Assembly: GCF_001544455.2 (NCBI RefSeq)
Contig: NZ_FCOC02000001.1
Span: 667,502 to 731,501 of the forward strand
Direction of reading: 5' to 3'
Origin: Caballeronia sordidicola
GTDB lineage: Bacteria > Pseudomonadota > Gammaproteobacteria > Burkholderiales > Burkholderiaceae
Length of the DNA: 64,000 bases
Program-made: the position numbers and the translations under genes
Shown: piece by piece, positions 58,134 to 64,000 of the stretch
Position numbering within the stretch: the stretch's first letter is position 1
Layout of the letters: every line of letters starts with the position of its first letter
Notes under the pieces: model-generated
Seen by the model: the letters and a program-made list of their open reading frames with translations, nothing else
Databases searched by the model: none
What the model was told of the DNA's origin: nothing

Positions 58134-58152
58134 CTTAAAGCGATGCTTTAAG
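58134..58152. terminator. Hairpin after the exporter operon
   Basis: CTTAAAGC-GAT-GCTTTAAG: perfect 8-bp arms with a 3-base loop, 55 bases after the last exporter gene. There is no T-tract, so terminator activity is uncertain. Confidence 0.4.
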
Positions 58153-58345
58153 CTCGCGACTTTAATTCCGTGTAAAAACAAACATTTTTGCGTCGCTCGG
58201 CCGATGTTTCGGATTTATCCAATTTGCCAACACGCGCTTGTATGCGCTGTGTACGCTTCCAGACATGTCGGTGAGAAAAAGTTTTTTAAAAGTTAATAAA
58301 TCGGTCAACCGCGCAGAAATACTGCCGTTATCAATATTAGAAGAG

Positions 58346-58383
58346 CGCGTTATGCGACAGGTTGCGCCATGTCGCATCACGCG
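58346..58383. repeat. 14-bp-arm inverted repeat in intergenic DNA
   Basis: CGCGTTATGCGACA, 10-base loop (GGTTGCGCCA), TGTCGCATCACGCG: 13 of 14 positions pair, the inner eight perfectly. It is followed by TTTGG only. It may be the stem of a small RNA, an operator, or a degenerate mobile-element end. Confidence 0.6.
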
Positions 58384-58691
58384 TTTGGCGCATCCAGTGA
58401 ACGTTGAAACGGCTTGCGAAATATTTGCCGCAAAGCAGCATGGCAATCGGCAATAAAGGGATCGTGGTGAACTGTGGTTAATGCCGCGATGATTTAGAAG
58501 CGTCCGTGAAACGATGGAATTGCGTGATCGAGGAAACGCAAAGCGGGCTATTAACTGTGACATGCTTAAGTCACGCCATTGGTGTTCCGTTAAAGCAACA
58601 AAGGAACCGGGAAAAGTTCCAACCGCGCATTCGACGCTAGCGCGAAGCCAGAGTCGAGATTGATAATCGACCTATACAAGGAGAGCAAGTG

Positions 58692-58838
58692 ATGGACGCC
58701 AAGCCGACCAAAATCCCGGCACCCGACAAGGTGCAATGTCCTGATCAAGAACCGATCGCAGTCGAATTTCTCGCGGAACTGCCGGAACATGTCCGGGCCT
58801 TTTTCGACGAACAGCGCAACCTGTGCGATTCGAAGTAA
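58692..58838 (+). CDS. Small protein of 48 residues
   Basis: ATG 58692 is preceded by AAGGAGAG six bases upstream, one of the best ribosome sites in the window. The product starts MDAKPTKIPAPDKVQCPDQEP and ends FFDEQRNLCDSK. It is acidic, with two cysteines (C16, C45), no signal peptide and no membrane helix. Too short to recognise a family. The strong ribosome site and compact size suggest a real, possibly stress-related, cytoplasmic small protein; function unknown. Confidence 0.6.
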   Translation: MDAKPTKIPAPDKVQCPDQEPIAVEFLAELPEHVRAFFDEQRNLCDSK

Positions 58839-59031
58839 TTGATGAAATTCGCCGCATGTGCCAGGCATATGCAGGCTTCGTGCAGACTTCAAACGGGTTG
58901 CGGCTTCTGCACGTCTGAACTACACGGCATCTCTTTTCGGCGACGCCGTGTTGCCGCGCGCGCGTCGCACGTGAAAACTTCTCCAAACGCCATGGGTTAA
59001 GCTGCAGCTCTTTGCGCGCTACCGGTCCCTC

Positions 59032-59640
59032 ATGTTTTCCACTTTCATCTTGCGCTCGCTGAGAGCCGCCGCGTTTGTGGCCACGTCCGCGGCAATCATT
59101 GCAACTTTTCCATCGACGGTTCTTGCCGACGGCGACGATACGCCGCTCACGAATCTCATCGCGCTGTCGTCGCAACGGCTTGCCCTGGCCGAACCGGTCG
59201 CGCGCTGGAAGTGGGCGCATCACGTGCCCATTACCGATGAACCTCGCGAATCCGCGCTATTGGCAAACATAAATAGCCGCGCGAAAGCCGCCGGACTCGA
59301 TCCAGCGTTCGCACAGGTCTTCTTTCGTGATCAGATCGAGGCAAGCAAGGACGTCCAGAGCGCGCTATTCGATAACTGGCGCAAATCGCAGCCACCAGAA
59401 GGCACGCCGCCGGATCTCGCCCGCGATACGCGGCCGCAACTCGATCGCGTGACGAATTCGTTGCTTGGCGCGCTGGCTCGCGTAGAGCCTTTGCGTCACA
59501 CCGATAACTGTCCTTTACGGCTCGCCGGCAGCATCGCGCGCTGGAAACACCTGACGCGATACGACTCTGCCCAGAACGCACCGCTTGCCCGCGCGCTGTC
59601 GCACGTCTGCGCTTCGGGAGGTATTGGCGCCGTCGGTTGA
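59032..59640 (+). CDS. Secreted chorismate mutase (AroQ gamma type)
   Basis: 202 residues. A signal peptide (FILRSLRAAAFVATSAAIIATFPSTVLA) precedes an all-helical AroQ domain. LIALSSQRLALAEPVARWKW holds the first active-site Arg and Lys, followed by RESALLANINSRAKAAGLDPAFAQVFFRDQIEASKDVQ. Two cysteines (NCPLR; HVCAS) probably form the disulfide seen in periplasmic AroQ-gamma enzymes. It converts chorismate to prephenate outside the cytoplasm. The purpose there is unclear; some pathogens secrete such enzymes. Confidence 0.9.
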   Translation: MFSTFILRSLRAAAFVATSAAIIATFPSTVLADGDDTPLTNLIALSSQRLALAEPVARWKWAHHVPITDEPRESALLANINSRAKAAGLDPAFAQVFFRDQIEASKDVQSALFDNWRKSQPPEGTPPDLARDTRPQLDRVTNSLLGALARVEPLRHTDNCPLRLAGSIARWKHLTRYDSAQNAPLARALSHVCASGGIGAVG

Positions 59641-59650
59641 TCGAACTGCG

Positions 59651-60808
59651 TCAGGCGGACTCGATATTCGTCAGCAAGGCCGCGCCGAGCGGAATGACCT
59701 TCAATCCGCGCGACAAGCGCTCGCCGAGAATCCGGTAAGTCGACAGTTCGAAACTCGCGAGCGAACCGGTTGACATGACCGACGAACCCAGGCGCGCGGC
59801 TTCGTCGAGCGATGTTGCCGTGCCAAGGAATTGCCAGCCATCCACGACATGCCAGGCGCGCGCGCCCGTCGCGGCGTCCGCCTCTTCGATAGCAATGGCC
59901 CCGGCATAGCGCCAGGGCGCACCGCGCGGATCGTCGCGACGTGCCTTCGATACACGGTTGTGCGCCGGATTGAGCCGTGCGATCGAGCGCCCTTCTTCGA
60001 GCATCGCCCCGATTTCGCCGCCCGTCGCGGTCCACTCCACGCGCCTGACGAGTCCGGCAAGCCGCTGCTCCTTCGCTGACCGTTTCGCGCCCGACAAATG
60101 CGCGCGCACCCGCTGACGCAAGCGCACGCTTCGCCCTATATATAAGGGCACGTCGTTTTCGCCATAGAACACATAGACGCCGCAACCCGCTGGAATCCGC
60201 TCGATCGTGTCTTCATCTATATCGCCTGCCAGCCGGAAACGCCGCGTCACCTGTTCTATATGGCCGCGAAGAATGTCCGCGGAATGCGCGCTGTGCAGGT
60301 GCTGCCAGAACTGCCAGAGCAGATCGGCGTCGGCGAGTGCGCGATGGCGGGCGAACGGCACGAGCGCGTGCCGCTCGATCAGCGCATCGAGACCGTGACG
60401 GCGCTCGGCCGGATAGATCGCGCGCGACAACTGCACCGTGCACAGCACGTCTGGCTGGAACTTGATGCCGGTGCGCTTGAATTCGCTGCGCAAAAAACCG
60501 TGGTCGAAGCGCGCGTTGTGCGCAACGAACAACCTGCCGTCGAGACGCGCGAGCAAATCCTGCGCGATGACGTCGAAAGTCGGCGCATCGCGCACCATCG
60601 AATCGCTGATGCCGGTGAGTTGCTGGATAAAGAACGGAATGGGCTGCTGCGGATTAACGAGTGAACTCCACTGCGTCACGCCGGACGGTCCTACTTCAAC
60701 CACGCCAATTTCAGTAATACGATGAACCCCGAGGCTGCCGCCCGTTGTTTCCAGATCGACAAAAACCAGCGGTTCGGCGCAAGCGGGAGACGGAACGATT
60801 GAGAGCAA
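59651..60808 (-). CDS. DnaQ-type 3'-5' exonuclease fused to GIY-YIG domain
   Basis: 385 residues. Residues 12 to about 180 are a DEDDh exonuclease: D18-L-E20 (VFVDLETTGG), VAHNARFDHGFL with the second Asp, and HRALADADLLWQFW with His and Asp. From about 205 a GIY-YIG module follows (GCGVYVFYGENDVPLYIGRSVRLRQRVRAHL), as in UvrC and Cho. A C-terminal region of about 100 residues is unassigned. The fusion suggests a DNA-repair nuclease that both nicks and trims. Stands alone. Confidence 0.88.
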   Translation of the reverse strand: MLSIVPSPACAEPLVFVDLETTGGSLGVHRITEIGVVEVGPSGVTQWSSLVNPQQPIPFFIQQLTGISDSMVRDAPTFDVIAQDLLARLDGRLFVAHNARFDHGFLRSEFKRTGIKFQPDVLCTVQLSRAIYPAERRHGLDALIERHALVPFARHRALADADLLWQFWQHLHSAHSADILRGHIEQVTRRFRLAGDIDEDTIERIPAGCGVYVFYGENDVPLYIGRSVRLRQRVRAHLSGAKRSAKEQRLAGLVRRVEWTATGGEIGAMLEEGRSIARLNPAHNRVSKARRDDPRGAPWRYAGAIAIEEADAATGARAWHVVDGWQFLGTATSLDEAARLGSSVMSTGSLASFELSTYRILGERLSRGLKVIPLGAALLTNIESA

Positions 60809-61127
60809 GGCTGCGGGCCACTAAAAAAGAAATGGGCGCGAAGGCCGGGAAGCCGATACGCGCATGGATTCAATGAAACGATCGTCCATTTTAGCTCACG
60901 GCCGAACCGCCACATAATCCGCTAAGTCCGGCTATCGCGTTTGAAAGCCGAAAGGGCAATTGATCGCAACAATTGCGGTTTTAGAAGGTGAAGCTTAATG
61001 AATCGGAATTATTTACTTCGAATGTAACCGTGTTTATCCAATCGTAAGCGTTTACGAGTCTTGTTACCGAAGCGGTGTCTCGGCATCATAAACGTGTACC
61101 GCAAACACTTTTTAAGGAGGTCATGCT
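60809..61127. other. Divergent intergenic region
   Basis: About 320 bases between the exonuclease gene (minus) and the 95-residue gene (plus). AT-rich from 60960 to 61110, with TTTATCCAATCG and similar stretches; likely promoters for both genes, not resolvable by eye. No repeats or RNA genes were seen. Confidence 0.45.
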
Positions 61128-61415
61128 GTGACGACCGAACTCAAAAGCATGTTTTCGTGGATCAGGACTTTTGTAGTGCCGTTGCCCGCAGAAGGACGAG
61201 CCGAGATGGATAAATCGCCTCTGGCCGATTTCGATCCACGAGGTTTCCATCCGGTTTGGCATGGCGATCATTGGCAAAATCTGTTGTCGTCGCCAATGGA
61301 CGCCCGTCATTACGTGATGGAAGACTGGACGATAGCAAGCCCACCGGTCTTTGATAACGCCGACACCGCCGATAAGCAGGAACAAGCTGAAGGGGATATG
61401 GAGCCTGCGTATTAG
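61128..61415 (+). CDS. Orphan 95-residue acidic protein, GTG start
   Basis: The start is GTG 61128, seven bases after a perfect AAGGAGG (61114–61120). An ATG at 61123 within the spacer opens only Met-Leu-stop (ATGCTGTGA), overlapping the GTG. The product has one hydrophobic patch (FSWIRTFVVPLP), an Asp/His/Trp-rich middle (DFDPRGFHPVWHGDHWQNLL) and an acidic tail (DNADTADKQEQAEGDMEPAY). No family recognised. The excellent ribosome site supports real, strong translation. Confidence 0.7.
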   Translation: MTTELKSMFSWIRTFVVPLPAEGRAEMDKSPLADFDPRGFHPVWHGDHWQNLLSSPMDARHYVMEDWTIASPPVFDNADTADKQEQAEGDMEPAY

Positions 61416-61431
61416 GCATTAGGCATTAGGC
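61411..61431 (+). repeat. Three tandem copies of a heptanucleotide
   Basis: ATTAGGC three times in a row, the first copy containing the TAG stop of the 95-residue gene. Seven-base units shift the frame when copy number changes, but this lies at the stop, so coding is not altered. Confidence 0.75.
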
Positions 61432-61483
61432 CACTAAGTAGATAACGTCTGAAGCCGATCGCACGCGTGATTTGCTTTGGACG

Positions 61484-61512
61484 AAAAAAAAGCGCGACTT
61501 GGAAGTCGCGCT
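61484..61512 (-). terminator. Intrinsic terminator, minus strand, with no gene before it
   Basis: On the minus strand AGCGCGACTT-CC-AAGTCGCGCT is followed by eight T. The stem is perfect and the T-tract strong. It ends no recognised protein gene, pointing to a non-coding transcript (next entry). Confidence 0.85.
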
Positions 61513-61566
61513 GACAAGGTTTGGAGATCTTTTCCGTCAACGAAAAAGTCTGCTTTGGAAAGCAGC
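61484..61566 (-). ncRNA. Candidate small RNA upstream of the porin gene
   Basis: About 83 bases on the minus strand. The 3' end is the T8 terminator at 61484–61512. The 5' end is placed about 7 bases after a TATACT -10 box (minus strand, 61573–61578), with a weak -35 (ATGATT, 17-base spacing). Near the 5' end a hairpin CTGCTTT-CC-AAAGCAG is perfect. The middle (around GGAAAAGATCTCCAAACC) is unpaired and could be a seed. This is the usual shape of an Hfq-dependent small RNA. Existence and size are predictions. Confidence 0.5.
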
Positions 61567-61987
61567 GATTTAAGTATAGCGGTGCATCAAGGAGTAATCA
61601 TCCACAGTTCTGGCAATCATCTATTGCTGATCCGTCAACAATCGGCAATTCGGATTATTGGCGTTGTATTTTAACGATTAAACTTGTAGCAATTGCGCAA
61701 CGTCATTCTGTTGACACCTGCCTCCCGCCCTTCCTAATCCCTCGCAAAGCCTTGCCAGTCAAGCCTTCGACAAGCTTTTCCCATCATTGCCGATAGCAGA
61801 ATACTTTATTGCGGAAATCGGAATGCCATCGCTGTAACGCCGTCTTTACACTTCGTCTGGTCCGGAAACGACTGTGTCAATTGATTGCCACATGAAATCA
61901 CCTGACAGCGCCTCTCGCAGCGCGTCGGAGTGAAGGTTTCCTTCAAGCCTGGGTTGTCAGACCCAAACTGCTCTCGGAGTTACAAAG
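61567..61987. other. Porin promoter region and structured leader
   Basis: About 420 bases before the porin, AT-rich at 61610–61700. Just before the gene are two small hairpins: TGAAGG-TTT-CCTTCA (61931–61945) and GGGT-TGTCAG-ACCC (61951–61964). CGGAG follows about nine bases before the ATG. These may shape translation of the porin mRNA. The exact promoter is not identified. Confidence 0.5.
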
Positions 61988-63142
61988 ATGAAGAAGACTC
62001 TTATGGTCGCCGCCCTGACGGGCGTATTTGCAACCGCTGCTCACGCACAAAGCAGCGTCACGCTGTACGGTTTGATCGACGCCGGCCTGACGTACACGAA
62101 CAACCAAGGCGGCCAACACAACTTCAAGATGACGAGCGGCTCGGTGAACGGCAGCCGTTGGGGCCTGCGCGGCGCTGAAGACCTCGGTGGTGGCCTGAAG
62201 GCAATCTTCACGTTGGAAAACGGCTTCAGCATTGCTAACGGCACGCTGGGTCAAGGTGGTCGCGAGTTCGGCCGTCAAGCATTCGTTGGTCTGTCGAGCA
62301 CGCAATACGGTGCTGTGACCCTCGGTCGTCAATATGACTCCGTGGTCGATTACCTCGGCCCGTTGGCTCTGACCGGCACGCAGTACGGTGGTACGCAGTT
62401 CGCACACCCGTTCGACAACGACAACCTCGACAACTCGTTCCGCGTGAACAACTCGGTCAAGTACCAAAGCGCGAACTACGCTGGCTTCAAGTTCGGCGCT
62501 CAGTACGGCTTCTCGAACCAGGCTGCTGGTTTCGCGAACAACCGCGCATACAGCGTTGGCGCATCGTATAACTACGGTCCGTTGAACATTGCTGCTGCTT
62601 ACTTGCAACTGAACAACGACACGACCGGCGCCAACGTCAACACGGCTCTGTCGAACAGCGGCGGCGCAGTTGCTGGCGACAACACGTTCGTGGCTGGCAC
62701 GCAGCGCACCTACGGTGCTGGCTTGAACTACGCGTTCGGCCCGGCAACGGTTGGCTTCGTGTTCACGCAAACGAAGCTTGAAGATGCAATCGGCATCGCT
62801 GGCGGCGCAATCGGCACGACCAACGGCATTCAGACCGGCAACTACATTCGCTTCAACAACTACGAAGTGAATGGCCGTTACGCACTGACCCCGGCACTGA
62901 GCCTGGCTGGTGAGTACACCTACACGGACGCACGTATCGATGGTCAGAAGCCGTCGTTCCATCAATTCGCCCTGCAAACGGCTTACTCGCTGTCGAAGCG
63001 CACTGACGTGTACCTGCAAGGCGAATACGTTCACGCAATCGACCTCGACGGCACGGGCCTTGGCGCTCCGATCACCGGCGTAGGCATGTCGTCGACCCCG
63101 AATCAAGTGTCGGCAACGGTTGGCATTCGTCACCGCTTCTAA
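61988..63142 (+). CDS. Gram-negative porin (OpcP/Omp38-like)
   Basis: 384 residues. A signal peptide KKTLMVAALTGVFATAAHA precedes a 16-strand trimeric beta-barrel. QSSVTLYGLIDAGLTYTNNQGG is the typical Burkholderia porin N terminus. GSRWGLRGAEDLGGGLKAIFTLENGF follows, and the last strand ends SATVGIRHRF with the terminal Phe recognised by BamA. Codon usage is strongly biased toward GCT/GGT/AAC-type codons compared with its neighbours, as in highly expressed genes. It is the general diffusion channel of the outer membrane. Confidence 0.96.
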   Translation: MKKTLMVAALTGVFATAAHAQSSVTLYGLIDAGLTYTNNQGGQHNFKMTSGSVNGSRWGLRGAEDLGGGLKAIFTLENGFSIANGTLGQGGREFGRQAFVGLSSTQYGAVTLGRQYDSVVDYLGPLALTGTQYGGTQFAHPFDNDNLDNSFRVNNSVKYQSANYAGFKFGAQYGFSNQAAGFANNRAYSVGASYNYGPLNIAAAYLQLNNDTTGANVNTALSNSGGAVAGDNTFVAGTQRTYGAGLNYAFGPATVGFVFTQTKLEDAIGIAGGAIGTTNGIQTGNYIRFNNYEVNGRYALTPALSLAGEYTYTDARIDGQKPSFHQFALQTAYSLSKRTDVYLQGEYVHAIDLDGTGLGAPITGVGMSSTPNQVSATVGIRHRF

Positions 63143-63168
63143 GCTTTGATTCAGGTAGTACCGATATG

Positions 63169-63197
63169 AAAAAAGCGCCGCTTGCGGCGCTTTTTTT
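63169..63197. terminator. Bidirectional intrinsic terminator porin / greB
   Basis: AAAAAAGCGCCG, loop CTTG, CGGCGCTTTTTTT: short perfect GC stem with long A and T tracts on either side, serving both convergent genes. Confidence 0.95.
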
Positions 63198-63223
63198 CGT
63201 TCCGGGCTCGCGTTCTGGCCGTA

Positions 63224-63784
63224 TCAGTTTTTCGCCGGATAGCTCACGTCGAGAATGTCGATCTGCTGCGCGCCTGCGGGCGTATGCAATGTCACCGTGT
63301 CGCCAACCTTCGCTTTGAGCAACGCCCGCGCAATGGGCGATATCCAGCTTACGTGTCCAATGTCCAGGTTGACTTCATCGACACCCACAATGGTCACCCT
63401 CTGCTCTTCTCCATCCTCGCCGGCATAAGTAACCGTCGCACCGAAAAAGACCTGATCCACGTTCTCCTGCCTGCTGCTGTCCACCACTTCAGCCAGGTCG
63501 AGCCGCTTCGTCAGAAAGCGGATACGCCGGTCGATTTCACGCAAACGGCGCTTGCCGTAGATGTAATCGCCGTTCTCCGACCTGTCGCCATTCGACGCCG
63601 CCCAAGAAAGCAGCTTTACGACGTCCGGACGTTCCGTATCGAGTAGATGCAGCAATTCGTCGCGCAGGCGCTGATGGCCAGCGGGCGTGATGTAGTTCTT
63701 GGTGCCAGGCGGAACGCCGGCCGGCTGCTCGAGATCCAAGTCGTCGTCACTTTCGTCCGACTCTTTGACAAATGCTTTATTCAT
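63224..63784 (-). CDS. greB: Transcription elongation factor GreB
   Basis: 186 residues. An acidic N-terminal extension (ESDESDDDLDLEQPAG) precedes the usual GreB start (KNYITPAGHQRLRDELLHLL). The coiled-coil tip NGDRSENGDYIYGKRRLREIDRRI carries the two acidic residues that stimulate RNA polymerase's own cleavage of backtracked RNA. The FKBP-like C-terminal domain follows (VTIVGVDEVNLDIGHVSWISPIARALLKAKVGDTV). The pattern YIYGKRRLREID marks GreB rather than GreA. Confidence 0.95.
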   Translation of the reverse strand: MNKAFVKESDESDDDLDLEQPAGVPPGTKNYITPAGHQRLRDELLHLLDTERPDVVKLLSWAASNGDRSENGDYIYGKRRLREIDRRIRFLTKRLDLAEVVDSSRQENVDQVFFGATVTYAGEDGEEQRVTIVGVDEVNLDIGHVSWISPIARALLKAKVGDTVTLHTPAGAQQIDILDVSYPAKN

Positions 63785-63904
63785 GGTGCAAACCGCTCAA
63801 AATGACGTGTAGAAGGCGAGATCGCCCCTTTCTGAAGGTAACACGAAGGAGATCGGCATTACGCAAATTGCGTCACAGCGCTTCCTTTTTTGGGAGAGCT
63901 TGGC

Positions 63905-63910
63905 TATACT
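63905..63910 (+). promoter_or_regulatory. Probable -10 box of tRNA-Arg
   Basis: TATACT lies 14 bases before the tRNA start. The -35 is unclear (a T-rich stretch sits at the right distance). Confidence 0.5.
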
Positions 63911-63923
63911 CTTGGTCTCGCGT

Positions 63924-64000
63924 GCGGCTGTAGCTCAGATGGATAGAGTACTTGGCTACGAACCAAGGGGTCGTGGGTTCGAATCCTGCCAGCCGCACCA
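63924..64000 (+). tRNA. tRNA-Arg (ACG)
   Basis: 77 bases, ending exactly at the window edge with the encoded CCA. Acceptor GCGGCTG/CAGCCGC; anticodon arm CTTGG-CTACGAA-CCAAG gives ACG (read as ICG after editing by TadA). T arm GTGGGTTCGAATCCTGC. Confidence 0.97.

Larger units (their letters stand above)
58079..58691. other. Long intergenic region with two hairpins
   Basis: About 610 bases, noticeably more AT-rich in 58160–58460 than the genes around it. It holds the inverted repeats at 58134–58152 and 58346–58383. No protein gene is supported: the 72-codon frame at 58238 has no ribosome site or family resemblance. It must also contain the promoter of the 48-residue gene at 58692. Confidence 0.55.

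Noticed and set aside
58238..58456. 72-codon frame in the intergenic region after the exporter operon
   Set aside because: No ribosome site, overlaps the 58346 hairpin and lies in DNA with non-coding composition.
61484..61945. Pairing of the candidate small RNA (AAACCTT) with the porin leader (AAGGTTT)
   Set aside because: Only seven bases match, without extension; chance matches of this size are expected between two stretches of about 80 bases.
63924..64000. tRNA-Arg as an integration site of a genomic island
   Set aside because: No integrase or direct repeat is visible inside the window; the sequence beyond the edge cannot be judged.

Overview
This 64 kb window is chromosomal, high-GC beta-proteobacterial DNA, most likely from the Burkholderia / Paraburkholderia / Caballeronia group. 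The grounds are the OpcP-type trimeric porin, the hemL–ribDE–ribBA–ribH–nusB neighbourhood, the 2-gene RND pump and a DUF1656/HlyD/FUSC/OMF exporter. I cannot fix the species from sequence alone. Nearly all of it is ordinary, densely packed core or near-core genome. There is no prophage, insertion sequence, CRISPR array or integrase.

Left part (1–22.9 kb): the 3' end of a prolyl-oligopeptidase-family gene; a Bcr/CflA drug exporter divergent from hemL; a riboflavin cluster (ribD, ribE, ribBA, ribH, nusB) interrupted by a two-gene toxin-antitoxin-like module with its own AT-rich palindromic control region; an aminotransferase; a membrane-anchored lytic transglycosylase; ubiD overlapping a rhizobial-type L-asparaginase; a LysE exporter; small secreted and basic proteins; an EthD-family protein; YggT; tRNA-Gly(CCC); trmB; uppP; a DUF1439/YkgJ pair; and hemN.

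Middle (23–40 kb): an RND efflux pair; a DUF2442/DUF4160 pair under a 20-bp perfect palindrome; an amidase; dsbB; and a coherent purine-salvage and oxidation operon (xdhA-xdhB-xdhC, a probable adenine deaminase, an NCS2 purine permease, guaD). Together these import purine bases and take adenine and guanine through hypoxanthine and xanthine to urate.

The most interesting segment is 40.4–47.7 kb. It is a tight seven-gene minus-strand operon with mostly 4-bp start/stop overlaps: CDP-alcohol phosphotransferase, 2OG-Fe(II) oxygenase, flippase-like membrane protein, nucleotidyltransferase, PEP mutase fused to a second nucleotidyltransferase domain, phosphonopyruvate decarboxylase, and AEP transaminase. 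It reads as a complete route from PEP to 2-aminoethylphosphonate (AEP), its nucleotidyl activation, and transfer to a lipid or other alcohol, with possible hydroxylation and membrane translocation. This looks like a phosphonolipid or phosphonoglycan system.

Right part (47.9–64 kb): a DUF4136 lipoprotein, pepN, fbp, tRNA-Thr(CGT), a four-gene aromatic-acid-type exporter with a TolC-like lipoprotein, a 48-residue protein with a strong ribosome site, a secreted chorismate mutase, a DnaQ-type exonuclease fused to a GIY-YIG domain, an orphan 95-residue protein, a candidate minus-strand small RNA (about 83 nt, with an intrinsic terminator), a porin, greB and tRNA-Arg(ACG) at the very end. Start codons were re-chosen for many genes from ribosome-binding sites, overlaps and family lengths.
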